Positions 34,552 through 46,839 of a stretch of 64,000 nt of DNA are shown here, piece after piece. The DNA comes from Cladobotryum mycophilum. Its lineage: Eukaryota; Ascomycota; Sordariomycetes; Hypocreales; Hypocreaceae. The stretch covers positions 310,001 to 374,000 of the forward strand of contig JAVFKD010000010.1 of assembly GCA_036429605.1 (NCBI GenBank), given 5' to 3'. A program made the position numbers and the translations under genes. The stretch's first letter is position 1, and every line of letters begins with the position of its first letter. The notes under the pieces are model-generated. The model was not told where the DNA came from and did no database searches. It saw only the letters and a list, made by a program, of their open reading frames with translations.

Positions 34552-35666
34552 ATGCCACCCCGTAGGCCTCGTCTCAAAAAGAAGGAGAATAGAGTCGTAC
34601 TCCCTCTTGACATTCTGCTCCACATCATCGAGGCCCTGCCCCCTCGGATCCGGACGTCATCCTCCCAGCATCCCATGAAATCACCAAGACGCTGCTCGCC
34701 TGGACGCGAGTGTGCCGTGCCACTGCTCCACTGGCGTCCAAGTTCCTGCGCCAGCACTGCACGCACATTGACTCTTACAAGAAGCTGCAGTCGCTGGTGC
34801 GGTGCCTCGGCCGCTCGGCCCATCGTGTGGACCAGTACGGCCAGCCAAACGTCAACACGCCAACGCAGATGTACCTGAGCCCCTTCCTGGATGACGACTA
34901 CGACACCATCCCGGCCCCGTTGAATGATCTACCCACCGCCAAGAGCGTGCACGACCTCTTCTTCCTCGTGGCACCAACCCTCAGGCGCCTCATCGTCAAC
35001 ATGCCGCTGCGGAGCCTGTACCCGGACGACGACTACGACGGCATCAGGCCACTGCTGCGAAAGGGCTTCGAGGCCCTGGTCAACATCGAAGAGTTTGTCA
35101 GCCTCCAAGATGGACTCTTCCTCAGACTTGGCCCCCGGTCGCGAAATGAACCAGAGGTGTGGGCGACCTGCTGGCCCAAGCTGCGCCGTCTGTCGCTCTA
35201 CAACGTGGATATTGACCCGGACAGACCCTTGTTTTCATCCATGGCCAACGTGCCGCACCTCGAATCCGTCATCTTCCCCCGCCTAGACGGGCTGTCCGAC
35301 TGGCGCGTCGTGGACATCAACGGCAGAAACCTCGGCTTCTCCATCGACGTCAAACTGGAGTGGCTCAAGGCATTAGTCGGCCGCGACATCTACCCCTTTG
35401 GTGAGCCCAAGCGCCCGCAGGACATCTCCATCATGTTCGTCAACACGGCCCAACAGGAGGCGAGCTTCAGCATTCACCAGGACGGTTGGCAGGACATGGA
35501 TCCAGAGGGACGCATCCGTGTCAAGCTTTATGATGTTGATGAGTATGAATACGAGAAGCTAAACGAGATTGAGAATGTGCACGAGTTTTTGAAGCAACGT
35601 GCTTTGAATGGAACCTTGTTTGACCCTGAGCTCGGGAAGCTGGTTGGTCGGCCTCGCATTGTTTGA
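34552..35666 (+). CDS. F-box-like protein, frame broken once in a C run
   Basis: The start MPPRRPRLKKKENRVVLPLD leads into ILLHIIEAL, an F-box-like beginning with a basic tail before it. The frame then breaks inside the five-C run at 34639-34643. One extra C would continue into DPDVILPASHEITKTLLAWT and the long frame 34710-35666 (RVCRATAPLASKFLRQHC onward). The C-terminal 320 residues are leucine-rich in places and end GRPRIV. The layout matches fungal F-box proteins, which would link targets to an SCF ubiquitin ligase through Skp1. No introns are needed. A consensus error is the simplest reading of the frame break, since the rest of the gene is clean. Confidence 0.7.
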
Positions 35667-35988
35667 TGATTGCTGAGGTCGAGTTGATTCAATCTCATTG
35701 CGACAGACTGCCCAAGAGACAAGGCTAGTTGCTCTTTGTGAGCACAAGATTGGTCTTGGAGAAATTCACTTGGCGTATGGGAGAGGCACGGCGCACACGA
35801 GATCCCACGGAATGATAACCCATGTATTTGGAGGATAGATATACATCTCAAGAGCATAGAGGTGGTATGGAGTTTTTTCTTCTTTTTTGTATTTCACCTC
35901 ATAGCCACCATTTTGGTCCGAAGTCTTTGCCTAATTATCATTAAATCCCCCAAGATTCATGCATCTATTGACAACCTCTCACCGTCAT
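35667..35988. other. Short intergenic, convergent gene ends
   Basis: The 322 bp lie between the ends of two convergent genes. No gene is seen. Confidence 0.5.
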
Positions 35989-36903
35989 TTATCCTTGAGT
36001 TGCAGCCGTGCCCTTAGGCCTCAAATCTTTGAAGCTCTTGGTCATATTCGTAATCGCCGTCTCCACAGGCAGTCGCTCTATTGAGCTGGCGCCGTAAAAG
36101 CCAGAAATTCCCTTTGTCCTGCTCAGCACATACTCTGCATCTTCCGGGGCAGCGATTGGTCCTCCGTGGCACAGCACGATGACGTCTGGGTTGATTTCGA
36201 CGGCAGCGTCTCGAATGTCCTGGATCAGCGTCACACATTCATCGAGGTTCTTTCCCGTCATGGCTCCAATTGATCCGCTGGTTGTCAAGCCCATATGTGC
36301 AACCAAGACATCAGCCCCGGCAGCCGTCATCTTCTTGCTTTCCTCGACGTTGAAGACGTAGGGCGTTGTGAGTAGACCTAGCGAATGCGCCTCACGCACC
36401 ATGTCCACCTCGAGGTCATACGACATGCCAGTCTCTTCAAGGTTGGCGCGGAACAGACCATCAATCAGACCGACCGTAGGGAAGTTCTGAACACCAGCAA
36501 AGCCAAGGTCGCGAAGTTGCTTGAGGAAGGCGGGAATATTGCGGAAAGGGTCTGTGCCACATACGCCAGCGATGACGGGAGTTCTCTTGACAACAGGAAG
36601 GACCTCATTTGCCTACACGATGATGTGTTAGTATCTAATTGCATTACTGATGAGGGCGAGGTTTCCTACCATGTCCACCACCACATCGTTTGCATTGCTA
36701 TATGGCATTAGGCCAGCAAGAGACCCGCGTCCCGCCATGCGAAATCGACCGCTGTTGTAAATGATGATGAGATCACCACCGCCCGCTTCGATGAATTTAG
36801 CGGACAGGCCCGTGCCGGCACCAGCACCAACGATGGGTTTTCCATCGGCAATCTGTGCGCGCAGGCCGGCGAGGATTTGGTCTCTGTCGGTTGGGGGCGC
36901 CAT
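35989..36903 (-). CDS. TIM-barrel protein of the Tm-1 C-terminal type, 285 residues
   Basis: Exons are 36903-36670 and 36612-35989, with a 57-bp intron. The sequence has GKPIVGAGAGTGLSAKFIE, GGDLIIIYNSGRFRMAG, PVIAGVCGTDPF, GFAGVQNFPTVGLIDG, ADVLVAHMGLTTSG and VIVLCHGGPIAAPEDA. These strands and glycine loops are characteristic of the phosphoenolpyruvate-hydrolase-like TIM-barrel family that forms the C-terminal half of plant Tm-1 and of bacterial relatives. The biochemical role of the family is not established. It is divergent from the gene for the matching N-terminal half, 1 kb away. Start chosen as the first ATG, with MAPPTDRDQILAGLRAQI preceding the first strand. Confidence 0.88.
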
Positions 36904-37917
36904 TTCTTGTGGATTCTTGTCTTAACGATTCGACGCAGTGGCTCGCTCCAATGCTTCGCTATACAGTAAAGCTCGGTTCAGATCTTGAGTTGGTAACGTA
37001 AAGGAAGCCTCGGAGGCTGGAGGGGTGACGAGGAAGTGACGGTTTTAAGCGACATCTTTTTTGTTCTAGCTCCCGAGAGGCTAACTGCAAAGATAGGTCT
37101 CTTCTGAAGGGAACAATGAGTGACTCAAAGTGGAACCTTGGGGGGGAATAAAAAAGGGCGGTAGAGCAAAGAGGTAGTAGTCACTGACCAACACCATGGA
37201 TGGATCTCGATTGACGAGGCTTCAAGGATGTGTCACCCAAGATCTTGAATAAGCAGGGTTAGCGACCCATTCAGGTAATTGTACGTAATACGGCTCGGAA
37301 TAAGTTGATTATCCGAGACTTCTCCGGCCTGATGGCACAAGACCTGTGTGAAGGAAATCATGATGTATGTGTACTGAAAAATGGAGATTGGTTTCATTAC
37401 GATATTTATTCATTCACTTCCGTGGAGGCTATTAAAAGTTATCCAGAGAGTAGGATCGAATTGAAAAGTTCCCTAGAGTCAGGTTCCATCTATCCCTGGA
37501 GGTGTCAGTGCTACTACGCAGGTGGCACTCGGTGCGTCATGACGCTATATTTTAGTGCTAGAACTACAATGAGGGGGCTTTGCCGTGCCGCTGCTAAGGA
37601 CCTTGGAAATGCTCCATTCCGAGTCCAATTCCCCAACCAACAAACCTAACCCAGAGCACAAACATGCAACTTGAGATGTGCCAATACGTTTCCTAGTAAC
37701 CGTAATATGAATTGTCATAAATTAAGTTTACATGCAACAGTTTACATCTTCATAATGTAAACTCAGCACATCTATTTTTGTTGATGTAACGTGGCAAGGG
37801 TGTTTGATGTAATCGTCTTATACTGGGTACTCTCGAAAATCAAAACAGGAGAAACAAATAGAATCTCCGCCTTTCGCAATCCTTCTAGAATCATCAACTC
37901 CTCAACAGAAAATCACG
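36904..37917. promoter_or_regulatory. Divergent promoter region of the Tm-1-type pair
   Basis: The 1.0 kb separate two head-to-head genes whose products are halves of one protein in other organisms, so co-regulation is likely. No gene is seen. The region is AT-rich near 37640-37860. Confidence 0.45.
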
Positions 37918-39170
37918 ATGGCAACCGTAGTAGTCATCGGCACCTGCGACACGAAGCTCTCGGAGCTTCTTTTCCTCCGTGATCAGATATTGGAAAACGG
38001 AAACGTCAAGACAATTCTCATCGATGTCGGTCGGTATCCAGTCAACGATGATGCCATCAACATCCCCCAGACTGAGCTGCTCTCCAAATACGGCGCTGGG
38101 GTAGAAATTGAGAATCTCACAAGGGGACAATATATTGAGCACATATCCAACTGTGCGTCAGAAGCCGTCAAGGACCTTTATCAACGTGGCGATCTGCACG
38201 GCATCGTCTCCGCAGGAGGCTCTGGAAACACCTCTCTCGTCGCTGCGGTGATGAGAAAGGTCCTCCCCGTCGGCTTTCCCAAACTCATCGTATCGACAAT
38301 GGCGAGTGGCGACACGGGCCCTACCGTTGGCGAAACTGACATTGCCCTCATGTACTCCGTCGTCGACATTGCCGGATTAAATCATATCCTGCGGCAAATC
38401 TTGGGCAACGCTGGAGCTTCAATTGCAGCCGCCGCTCTGTCCTACGCCAAGCGTCGCACGAGTAACGAAAACACACGACTTGGATCGTCCAAGAAGCGCG
38501 TTGGCATCACCATGTTTGGTGTCACAACGCCCGGTGTCGACGCTATCCGCTCCCACCTCGAGACCAACTACCCCATAGAGACTTATGTCTTCCACGCTAC
38601 AGGGTCCGGCGGCAGGGCGATGGAGCAGTTTGTTCGTGACGGCGAGCTCGACGCTGTGTTGGATCTCACGACGACTGAGATATGCGACCACTTGATGGGC
38701 GGGACATTGTCTGCGGGAGAGAGCCGGCTCGACGCCGCGGTTGAAGCTGGCCTACCGAACGTTGTGTCTCTCGGGGCTCTGGACATGGCTAATTTTGGCC
38801 CCAAGGCGACAGTGCCCGAAAAATACAAGGACAGAAATTTATTTGTGCACAATCCGACTATTACATTGCTCAGGTCGTCACCGGATGACTGCAAGCAAAT
38901 TGCCGAGTTCATTTGCAACAAGCTACGGAAGACCAAGAACCCAGACTTGATCGAAGTATGGATTCCCAAGGGGGCCTGAGCATGGTTTCCGTACCGGGAG
39001 GCCCTTTCGCCGACGAGCAAGCTGACAAGGTTCTCTTCGACACACTGAAGAATGGCCTACAGGAAATTGGAATTAAGGTCGTTGAGGATGAGAGGGACGT
39101 CAACAATAAAGGCTTCGCACACGATATCGCCGAAGCATTGGTTGCGAAGTTGGGCTTATCAAAGAAATAA
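37918..39170 (+). CDS. Tm-1-like ATP-binding (UPF0261) protein, frame broken in a G run
   Basis: The start MATVVVIGTCDTKLSELLFL is typical of the Tm-1-like ATP-binding family. It is followed by GIVSAGGSGNTSLV, STMASGDTGPTVGETDIALM, a hinge and GITMFGVTTPGVDAIR, FHATGSGGRAMEQ and LVSLGALDMANFGP-type blocks. The frame ends early at a TGA (38977-38979) just after IPKGA. In the next frame the expected end follows at once: LSMVSVPGGPFADEQAD through NNKGFAHDIAEALVAKLGL, stop at 39168-39170. One extra G in the five-G run 38970-38974 would join them as IPKGGLSMVSV. The gene is therefore probably intact and about 417 residues long. It pairs with the TIM-barrel gene to its left. Confidence 0.85.
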
Positions 39171-39863
39171 TGATGCATGAACTACTAGTTGGAGATTGAT
39201 TAAGACTTTATTTGGCATTTGAAGAGTTTCAAGCCGGTCTCATTTATTGCTGTTACTGTGTATATTCCAATGATGTCCTTTCCAACTACCACCACTGCCA
39301 TAGGCCCCATTCGTCTCGTCATCATCTTGGTGAAACCATTCTTGATTTCCCTGTTACCGACAGAAATGCATCCCATTTCTTGTTGCAATAATAGTCGAAT
39401 TGACAATCAGACCATCCGTAGTCATTGGACTATCATGTTGTTCAGAGGTAATCGAGGGACTGTCGATTTTGCCTTGTTATTCTTGAAGTCGATGACGAAC
39501 TTTGATGAGGCAGGCCATGACAGGCAATTGATGAGGGTTTTATGGACACTGTAAAAAAAGAATGGAGCTGAATGTAAAAATTAATACTCTTAACAACTAT
39601 CTAGAATTTGAGAGTGCTGTTGGTTTGGGGACCTGTATTTGTTTGGTGTACTCGGCTAGGGGCGTACGTTTCGGCCGAGTGCGATGAAGTCATGGTCGAA
39701 CAGACATCTTGACGTCAACATGATTGACAGTACGCCACCTTCTCTCTTCCTATCAAACATCGCAAAATAGACACGTGCGCCTAAAATCGTTTCTGATGCG
39801 CTGCAACGTTTCACACCGGTTGAGGCGTATTTCTGCACGGAAAGCGGGCCCATAAAGAACGAT
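39171..39863. other. Intergenic, no gene seen
   Basis: The stretch lies between two plus-strand genes. It should contain the transcription end of the Tm-1-like gene and the promoter of the MFS gene. Confidence 0.45.
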
Positions 39864-41535
39864 ATGTGGTCCTTTATCCAGCGGAAGCAGATTCGACGGC
39901 AAGTCTTGGAGGAACTCGAACGAGAAAAGGGGCCAAGGAACAATTCTGCGACCAAAGATCCCTTCTCGTTGGAACATGGTAAACAGTCACAATCACCGAG
40001 GGGCAGCAAGCCTCCCTTGGATGATGAAGCACAAGCTGAGGGGCATGCATCGCCAACAGACGGAACCGACGATCAGATCATCGTCACTTGCGGCACAGAT
40101 GATCCCATAAACCCACAAGATTGGCCATTAATCTCAAGATGCAAGAACCTCGCCATCCTCTCGTTCCTCATCTTCGTCCAGGGTTGGGCGGGCGCCTCTG
40201 ATTCGATGGAGAACTCCAGGGCCAGCTCGACATTTCATGTGAGCAAAGTCACGGAGAACCTGTCCACGGCGGTGTATCTCATTGGTGTTGGGATGGGATC
40301 TCCGTTTGCCGGTCCGTTGTCGGAGAGTGTTGGCAGAAATCCCACGTATCTCGTATCGACTTTCTGCTACTTGTGTTTTGTTCTGGGGTCGGCAAAGTCG
40401 AGATCGTTTGGTGGTCGCATCGCATGTCGTTATTTTGTCGGCTTATTCTCAAGTTCTACCCTGGCCATCAATGGATCCAGCGTGAGAGACCAGTTTCGGT
40501 CTGTGAAGAGGGCCTTCGTTTTCCCGATTATTGCCTGGGTCAATGTCATTGGTAGGCTACCGGGCTGTCTTCTCTGATGTACGGTTATTGATAATGTGTG
40601 TAGGCCCTGTTCTCGCTCCAATAGCTGGTGGTTGGTTGGTATCCAATCCTAGCTTGAGCTGGCGTTGGCCAGATTGGGTGACACTGATCATCTCCGGTGC
40701 AGCATTCTTAATCGCCTTTTTGTTTCTGCCAGAGACTTACCTACCGCTCCTCCTGGACTGGAAAGCAAAGGAGCTACGTCGTGCGACAGGAGATATGCGG
40801 TACGGCTCCGAGCATGCGCGGTCGACATCGTTTCTCGGCCGTCTAACACACAACGTCAAGCTTGGTGCTAGCTTCTTCCGAACAGAGGTCATCATCATCG
40901 TTCTTGGAATGTACCTGCTTCTTCTCTACACGCTCCTCTTCACCTTTCTTTCCGGGTTCGATTACATCTTCAAGAAGACATACCAGCTGTCGGATGGTCT
41001 TACTGGCACTTGTTTTGCCTCAATAGCAGCGGGATCCACGGCTTTCACCCTTGGCGCCCCCGGATTCTACATATGGGCACGCAGACGCACCGAGTATGTG
41101 CGCGGTGCCTCCCTAAAACCCGAGTTCAGGCTATGGCCAGCAGTAGTCACGGCCCCTCTCTTGCCAATCTGTCTCTTCTGGCTTGGATGGACCAACTATC
41201 CTAGCATATCAATATGGAGCGGATTAGCTGCTTGCTTCGTCTTTGGCATCGTCCTAACATCTGTCTATGTCAGCAGTTATGAGTATATAATTGACAGCTA
41301 TGGCGACCACTCGGCTATTGCGCTCGCGAGTATTACCATGGCGAGATATCTGGCAGCAGGTGGTATGGTGATGGCGGCTCGTCCGATGTACGAGACACTT
41401 GGTGTTCATTGGACCATGACGCTCTTGGGCTGCGTTGCGGCTGTGCTGTCGCCTGCACCACTTTTGTTTAAGCTCTACGGCTCAAAGTTGAGGGAGAAGA
41501 GCAAATATGCAAAGAATCCGCAGGATGATGAATGA
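39864..41535 (+). CDS. DHA1-type MFS transporter, 539 residues
   Basis: Exons are 39864-40551 and 40604-41535, with a 52-bp intron. A long charged N-terminus with DDPINPQDWPLISRCKN leads to the first helix, as in fungal 12-helix drug or polyamine proton antiporters. Family features are SMENSRASSTFHVSKVTENL, the loop FAGPLSESVGRNPTYL, and after the intron GPVLAPIAGGW followed by WRWPDWVTLI. The loop between helices 6 and 7 carries RLTHNVKLGASFFRTE. The substrate cannot be told. The helix 4-5 part (CRYFVGLFSSSTLAINGSS) is somewhat divergent, but no stop or frame break is present. It is located in the plasma membrane by inference. Confidence 0.87.
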
Positions 41536-42153
41536 CTGCTAAATGAGAAGCCGAATGCGTTTGGGGATAACGCGCATACCCCCTGCGAGGATGGAAGGGT
41601 GCTTCGATGGGGTTGATGTTGAGACGTTTGGCCAGCATCCGAGCATTGCTTTATTTCAATTTAGGGATTAACAAATTCTCTTCATTGGTAAACTGCTGCG
41701 CCCTGCGTCGCAAAGTGAGGATATGAAGCTTGTGGTGAAGGCCCTCAACATTAAGAATAAATTGACAACAGAGCTGCAATATTGCGCGTACAAGTATGCA
41801 TACAAGTCAAAAAAGCTGTCATTTGTTTTTACTTGGTCACTTATCCATTCTTGAACGGCTCTCTGGCGATATTGTTGTCCCTCAAAGCGCCCACTCTTCA
41901 TCGTGTGTCATCTGTCAACTGTTGCCAGCTGGCGAGATGTTGCAGCTTTAGAGCTTCAGTCTGCCTGTCAGTTCTATTGCTTTCTCACTTTAACGACATG
42001 TTGAATTCACTACCAAAGTGAAAAACCGCCTATCTAGCCCCTCTTCTACCACTAGTCATTCGCCCTTCTTCCATTCTCCCCAACTCACTGCACACAATCC
42101 ATCATCAACACTCCATCCGACACAACCCCACCGCCGTTGAACTGCCCACAAAA
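41536..42153. other. Intergenic, no gene seen
   Basis: The last 130 bp before the next ATG are C- and T-rich with CACACAATCCATCATCAACA-like sequence, typical of a fungal core promoter and leader. Confidence 0.45.
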
Positions 42154-44728
42154 ATGGAGACGAGCGCTGATGACGATGCGTATCTTTCATCCGCAGAAGC
42201 ATCTGATGACGACTCAGAGGTGACGCTGTCCTCCATCTCTAAAACGCATACCATCACATTCCCCCTCAAATCAACGTATACGAACTGGGGCTCAGTCGAG
42301 GCGTTCCGCGAGTTTGTTCAGAACTGGTAGAGAATCTGGTCAATACCCTGTTGACTTCTGCTAACTTGTGCTCTCGCCAGGCGAGATGCGATCATTGCCT
42401 CGTTTAGACTCGACGAGCATAATTTCAGAGTCATCCGAGAGGAACATCAAGAACATGACTCTGTTGAGGTGGTGTATAAGGTTCCCAGACCGCACTCTGA
42501 CCCTCTTGAATACCTGGGCTACATCCACTTTGATGAGAGGAGCGGAAGCGTTGAGATTGTCAATCGGAACGCTCAGCTAAAGCCATCGCACCTTGATCTT
42601 GGAAGTACCAGCAAGAGTCAATCTCTTGACCAAGCTGGCGCGCATGGCGAAGGCCTCAAGATTGCGTTGCTAGTAATGCAGAGAGAATCTCAAAACCATG
42701 CTGTTCATTGCGTCCACGGCTCCTGTACGTGGAATTTTAACTTCACTGGCGCTGGAAGGCTTGTCGCTCACATCCGCAGAATGTCAGCGAAGCATATTGA
42801 GCAGGAAGATTCCAAGTCTCAAAAGGTTCTTCAAAGGGGCCTGGTTCCCTTTGCGCCCTCGTCAGTGAGAGATGTTCGATTCATAATCAGCGGCCAAGGT
42901 CAGGGACGAGATGAGCGAGGATTGAAGAAAAACCGATCACCAGTTGGGCTGGGAGAGTTCAGAGAGTGGTGTGAGTCGGCTCTCTTCCTCCAGAATCTTC
43001 ACAATGATGGTATCATATCTAGCGCGCGCGGCGATTTGATCACCGACCCTAGTCTCCGTGGAAATCTATACCTCAAAGGACTTCTTCTTAGCAAGTCAAC
43101 AAGGAAAGTCTCGGCCAGTTTGACAGGCAAAAACTTGAGGTTTGGGTACAATTTCTATCAAGGGCAGACGAACCGAGAAAGGCAGTCCTTCACCAAAACG
43201 GAAGAGGAAGGCTATGCGATAATCAACATCTGGGACGCCGTGATCAGTTTTCGGCCCGAGTATGTGGCTCATTTGAGTGATATGCTTCTCTTGTCCAAGC
43301 CCGAGTGTGCAGACGTTGCGGTAGCAACAGCAACCGAATGTATGAGCAAACGAGCCGCGACTGTTCTCAGAGATCATCTTTTCTCAGATGGGTCCAAGTG
43401 GTATTACTCTGTCGACGAAAAGAAAGAGGTGAGAATCCAAACTTACGTCACGGAAGATAAAGAGAGATTCTAACAGCCGCTACTTTCTAGAACCCCCGTC
43501 TAAAGCATGCTATACAAAGCCTTGATCGTGAAGGCTGTGAGCTCCCAAACCCCTACTGGAACATACTTGCGAACCATGGCTTGGTTATCACGGTCAAAAA
43601 GGAACAAGAGCGCCGATTCTTCCATGCCGAGGTGGTGGCTGTGCCGGACAATAGCTTCGCTCAGGGGATGTTTCGGCTCCTTCAGGCTTGCCTCAACATC
43701 TGTCAACAGAAATACACATTCGCCATACAATTTGTCCAGGCAGGACAGCTCCCAATCCACGTCTGTTACATTGGCAGGGGGCGAGTGCTGAGGATTCATG
43801 CGGGATGGCTAGGTCGGGAACAGTCTGCTGAAGGAATCAGTCTGTCGAGCGATTTCTCAGAGGCAGAAGTTCTGGTTCTTACGACGCAGCGCCTTTTTGC
43901 CGAAGTTCTTGACGAGATTCCGAGTTATCTCTTTCGCCCAAGCGACAAACACTCTGACATTTGGCACAAGAGGCGAGTCGAAAGTCTGGTTGAACAGAGA
44001 CTTCTGCGGTACATTCAGATGCAGCCCCGGTTTAGCCTGGAAGCATCCACAACTGGCAGCGCAGTAGTCTGTTGGGACCAAAAGTCATCCTCATGTCTCA
44101 TACAGATCCACCGCGAGGCCACCTGCTCCGGTCTTAGACAAAAGATTTCTGCAAAGGATTGTAAGTATTCTCGCAGTATCGCCATGGACCACATTTCTAA
44201 TAGTGAGTTGTTAGTCTTTGAACCAGATGACTGTGACATTGATAGGATCAAGTACTTTGATCAAGCCAAGAAGTGTTTCCAATTCACCGCTGATGGAGTT
44301 GGCGTCAAGACCCTCTACAAGCTGAATGCAGAGACAGAATACTTTGCGGTGATGCTTAAGACTTCTGATCCAGATTCAATAGCCATCATATCCAATGTCT
44401 ACAAGACATCTTGCCAGCTGATTCACCCAGTCCCAGTAGACGACCTCTCGGACTCAGAATCGGAAGCTTCGGTAACATACAGTAAGTTCAACGTGGACGG
44501 ATCATGCAATCAAAGACAGACTAACCATAGGCCTCAGCACTCGGTGCGCCTCTTGCAACACTGGACATGCTTGCTCCACGAGATTGGTACGAGGCGATTA
44601 ACAAGAACTCTGAAGAGGCCGTGGTTGGCGTCCCTTGGCAACAGGCGCAGACCATCGGACCAGAGGAGACACCAGACAAGAAGCCACCGGGGCGACCGGC
44701 GAAAAAGCGTCGACGGAGAGGGTGGTGA
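42154..44728 (+). CDS. GHKL-ATPase-like fungal protein with AT-hook tail, 800 residues
   Basis: Exons are 42154-42326, 42381-43428, 43491-44481 and 44538-44728. After an acidic N-terminus, FREFVQNWRDAI (created by splicing, about residues 52-63) resembles the N-box of GHKL ATPases (E..xN.xD). GAHGEGLKIALLVM about 90 residues later resembles the G box that holds ATP. RVNRDRQ-like QTNRERQSFT then follows. The last acceptor was chosen at CTCAG (44537) because it gives LAPRDWYEAI and a basic end PPGRPAKKRRRR, an AT-hook-like, nuclear-targeting tail; the alternative ends at once. I recall similar uncharacterised fungal proteins of this layout. A chromatin-linked, MORC-like role is inference. The gene stands alone. 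Confidence 0.75.
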
Positions 44729-45426
44729 AGAGTGGAATATGCTTGTTGCGAATCTATAGACTACATGGTTATTTCATTTCGCAACGTTACGTTCTGGTTG
44801 GGCAAATAACATGTGATTGCTTGACAGCTGTGATGAGTTGGAATCAACGAGTTGCTTGCTTCGCTTTGAATGGTTTGTAAGTAAAAGGGATGGGCGAATG
44901 GCTCACTCGTCTGGCAATTGCTTCATCAAGTACATACATGCAATGTATTTTAAATCAGTCTTCTGTTGATGGTCAAAAAGCTTGATTTGCCATTGCTTGG
45001 AACACCCGGCGTATGCTTCTCAGCTAGCAAATAAGCCTTTGGCTCCGGCCTCCTTGTGCTTGACAGTGACCGTGTGTTAGAGCACTCCAAGTCATTGTGT
45101 TCGTCAACGCTGCGCCCTCATATTTTCGAATCTTGAAGACGTGATTGATTCCGATGCAAGGAAAGAATGTGTGACCCTTCAATTAATTCCATCATGCGCT
45201 TCTGCTCACTCAACGCATCTCGGGCTCGGATCAAGTAACCGCACGGTATGGAACAAGTTTGTCAGCCCTTTCTCCACTGAACAATTATGCTGTGGTTCAC
45301 GTATGACTTGGCTTCTTGAATATTACATGTTTTTTACGGATATTATATACTTATGTACAGTTTTTCATTTGTTTCATGACTTCATCATAGGTGCACCAGT
45401 CGTCCTTTCGCATGGACCCCCGGCGC
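44729..45426. other. Intergenic, convergent gene ends
   Basis: No gene is seen between the ends of two convergent genes. Confidence 0.45.
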
Positions 45427-46839
45427 TTAGAGGTGAGAGGCCTCAACCACGAAGCCAACGGTGAACTTGGCGTGGCGCAAGACAGCATCCCACTGGATCT
45501 TATCAAGAGACTGGAGGAAATACATGTTAGTGATGAAGCATCCGGGTGCAGGTAGGACATAAACTTACGTCTCTAGCGGAGTGGATGTCGGGGTTGGACT
45601 TTTCGAACTCATCCTCGTTGACAAAGGCGGCAGCTAAAAAGAGCTACAGTTAGTCATGTCGCTTGGAGTGAAAGATGAGATTTTGACTTACGGAAGCCAT
45701 TGGCACGGGCACTGGCGTGGTCGGAGCAGCCATATCCACAGGAAGTGGTGCTGGGGTCCTGGCCGGTGTACTGCTTGGCAATCACGCGAACGTAGTTGGT
45801 CAATGGCTTGTCAGTGTAGTCGGTGTAAATGGCAATCTTCTTGCTGGGCGAGAATCCAGTCATATCCTGGTTCAGCATGGCGAGGACAGTCTTCTTGTCC
45901 TTCTTGTACTTGGCAAAGATGTCCTGAGATCCCAGGAGACCGCCCTCCTCGCCGCTGTACCAGTGGAACTCGAGGGTGTTCTTGGGCTTGAGGCCGGACT
46001 CGGCAATGACGCGGAAGGCCTCGAGGATGGTCACGGAGCCGGAGCCGTTGTCGTCGGCGCCGGGGCTGCGAGCGGTGGAAGAGCCACCGGTGGAGTCCAT
46101 GTGCGCACCAATGATGACTAGAAGAACAAAACCGAGGTTAGTTGCTGCTTGGAGCATGGCCAGCGGGATATAACTTTTGACGTACCCAGGTTGGTGCTCT
46201 CGCCGGGGATGCGAGCAATTGTGGAGGGCTGGTTGTACGAGTGGGTGAAGCGCTCGACGGTGATGGCCTTGTTGGCAGAGCCGACCTTGGTAACCGTGTC
46301 GTAGAGCCACTGGGAAGCCTCAGTGCCAGTCTTGGATTTGTAGTGGCGAGTGGTAAAGCTACAGATCGCAGTTAGTTGCTTGTTTCCTCAACAGGCTGGA
46401 ATGTGATGTTGCTTCATACTTTGTGAAGGTGGTGAGCCAAGCCTTGGGGGTGTCAACGACGACCTTGTCGACCAAGGGCTTGGCCTCGTCGACGTGCTGC
46501 ACTGAGCCAGGGTAGGTAACGGCCTGGATGCTCATGCGCTCATCATCAGTCGTGGAGAGGATATCAAGGGTATCTTGGTCCTACAATTCGTCGTTAGCAA
46601 AAAAGGGACCAATCTTGCAGCCGAGATTGAAACTAACTGACCTTGATGTCGGTGATGTCGAAGAAGCCCTTGCGCTTCAAGGTGAGATTGTCGAAGATTT
46701 GCTTCTCCGTCATCCATGTGCCACGGTCGCTCTCCGATGTCTTGATCAATCGCATGGCAGAGTTGGTTTGTGCGGCCGGTGCTGCCAGGGCGACCTGAGC
46801 AGAAGCCGCCAAGACGGCGAGAAGTGTGTTTGCAATCAT
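45427..46839 (-). CDS. Secreted M28 leucine aminopeptidase, 368 residues
   Basis: Six exons: 46839-46642, 46580-46420, 46358-46186, 46117-45692, 45633-45569 and 45510-45427. All introns are 58-68 bp and phases agree. MIANTLLAVLAASAQVALAA is a signal peptide and a propeptide follows. The two-zinc site is complete: His183 (GAHMDS), Asp200 (GADDNGSG), Glu235 (SGEEGG, with catalytic Glu234), Asp262 (LNQDMTG) and His311 (CSDHASA). CGYGC just before the last His gives the disulfide typical of fungal LAP1-like enzymes, and the length also matches. It removes N-terminal residues from peptides outside the cell. CT-rich sequence on the coding strand lies upstream, as in strongly expressed fungal genes. 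The name LAP1-type is by family resemblance. Confidence 0.93.
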
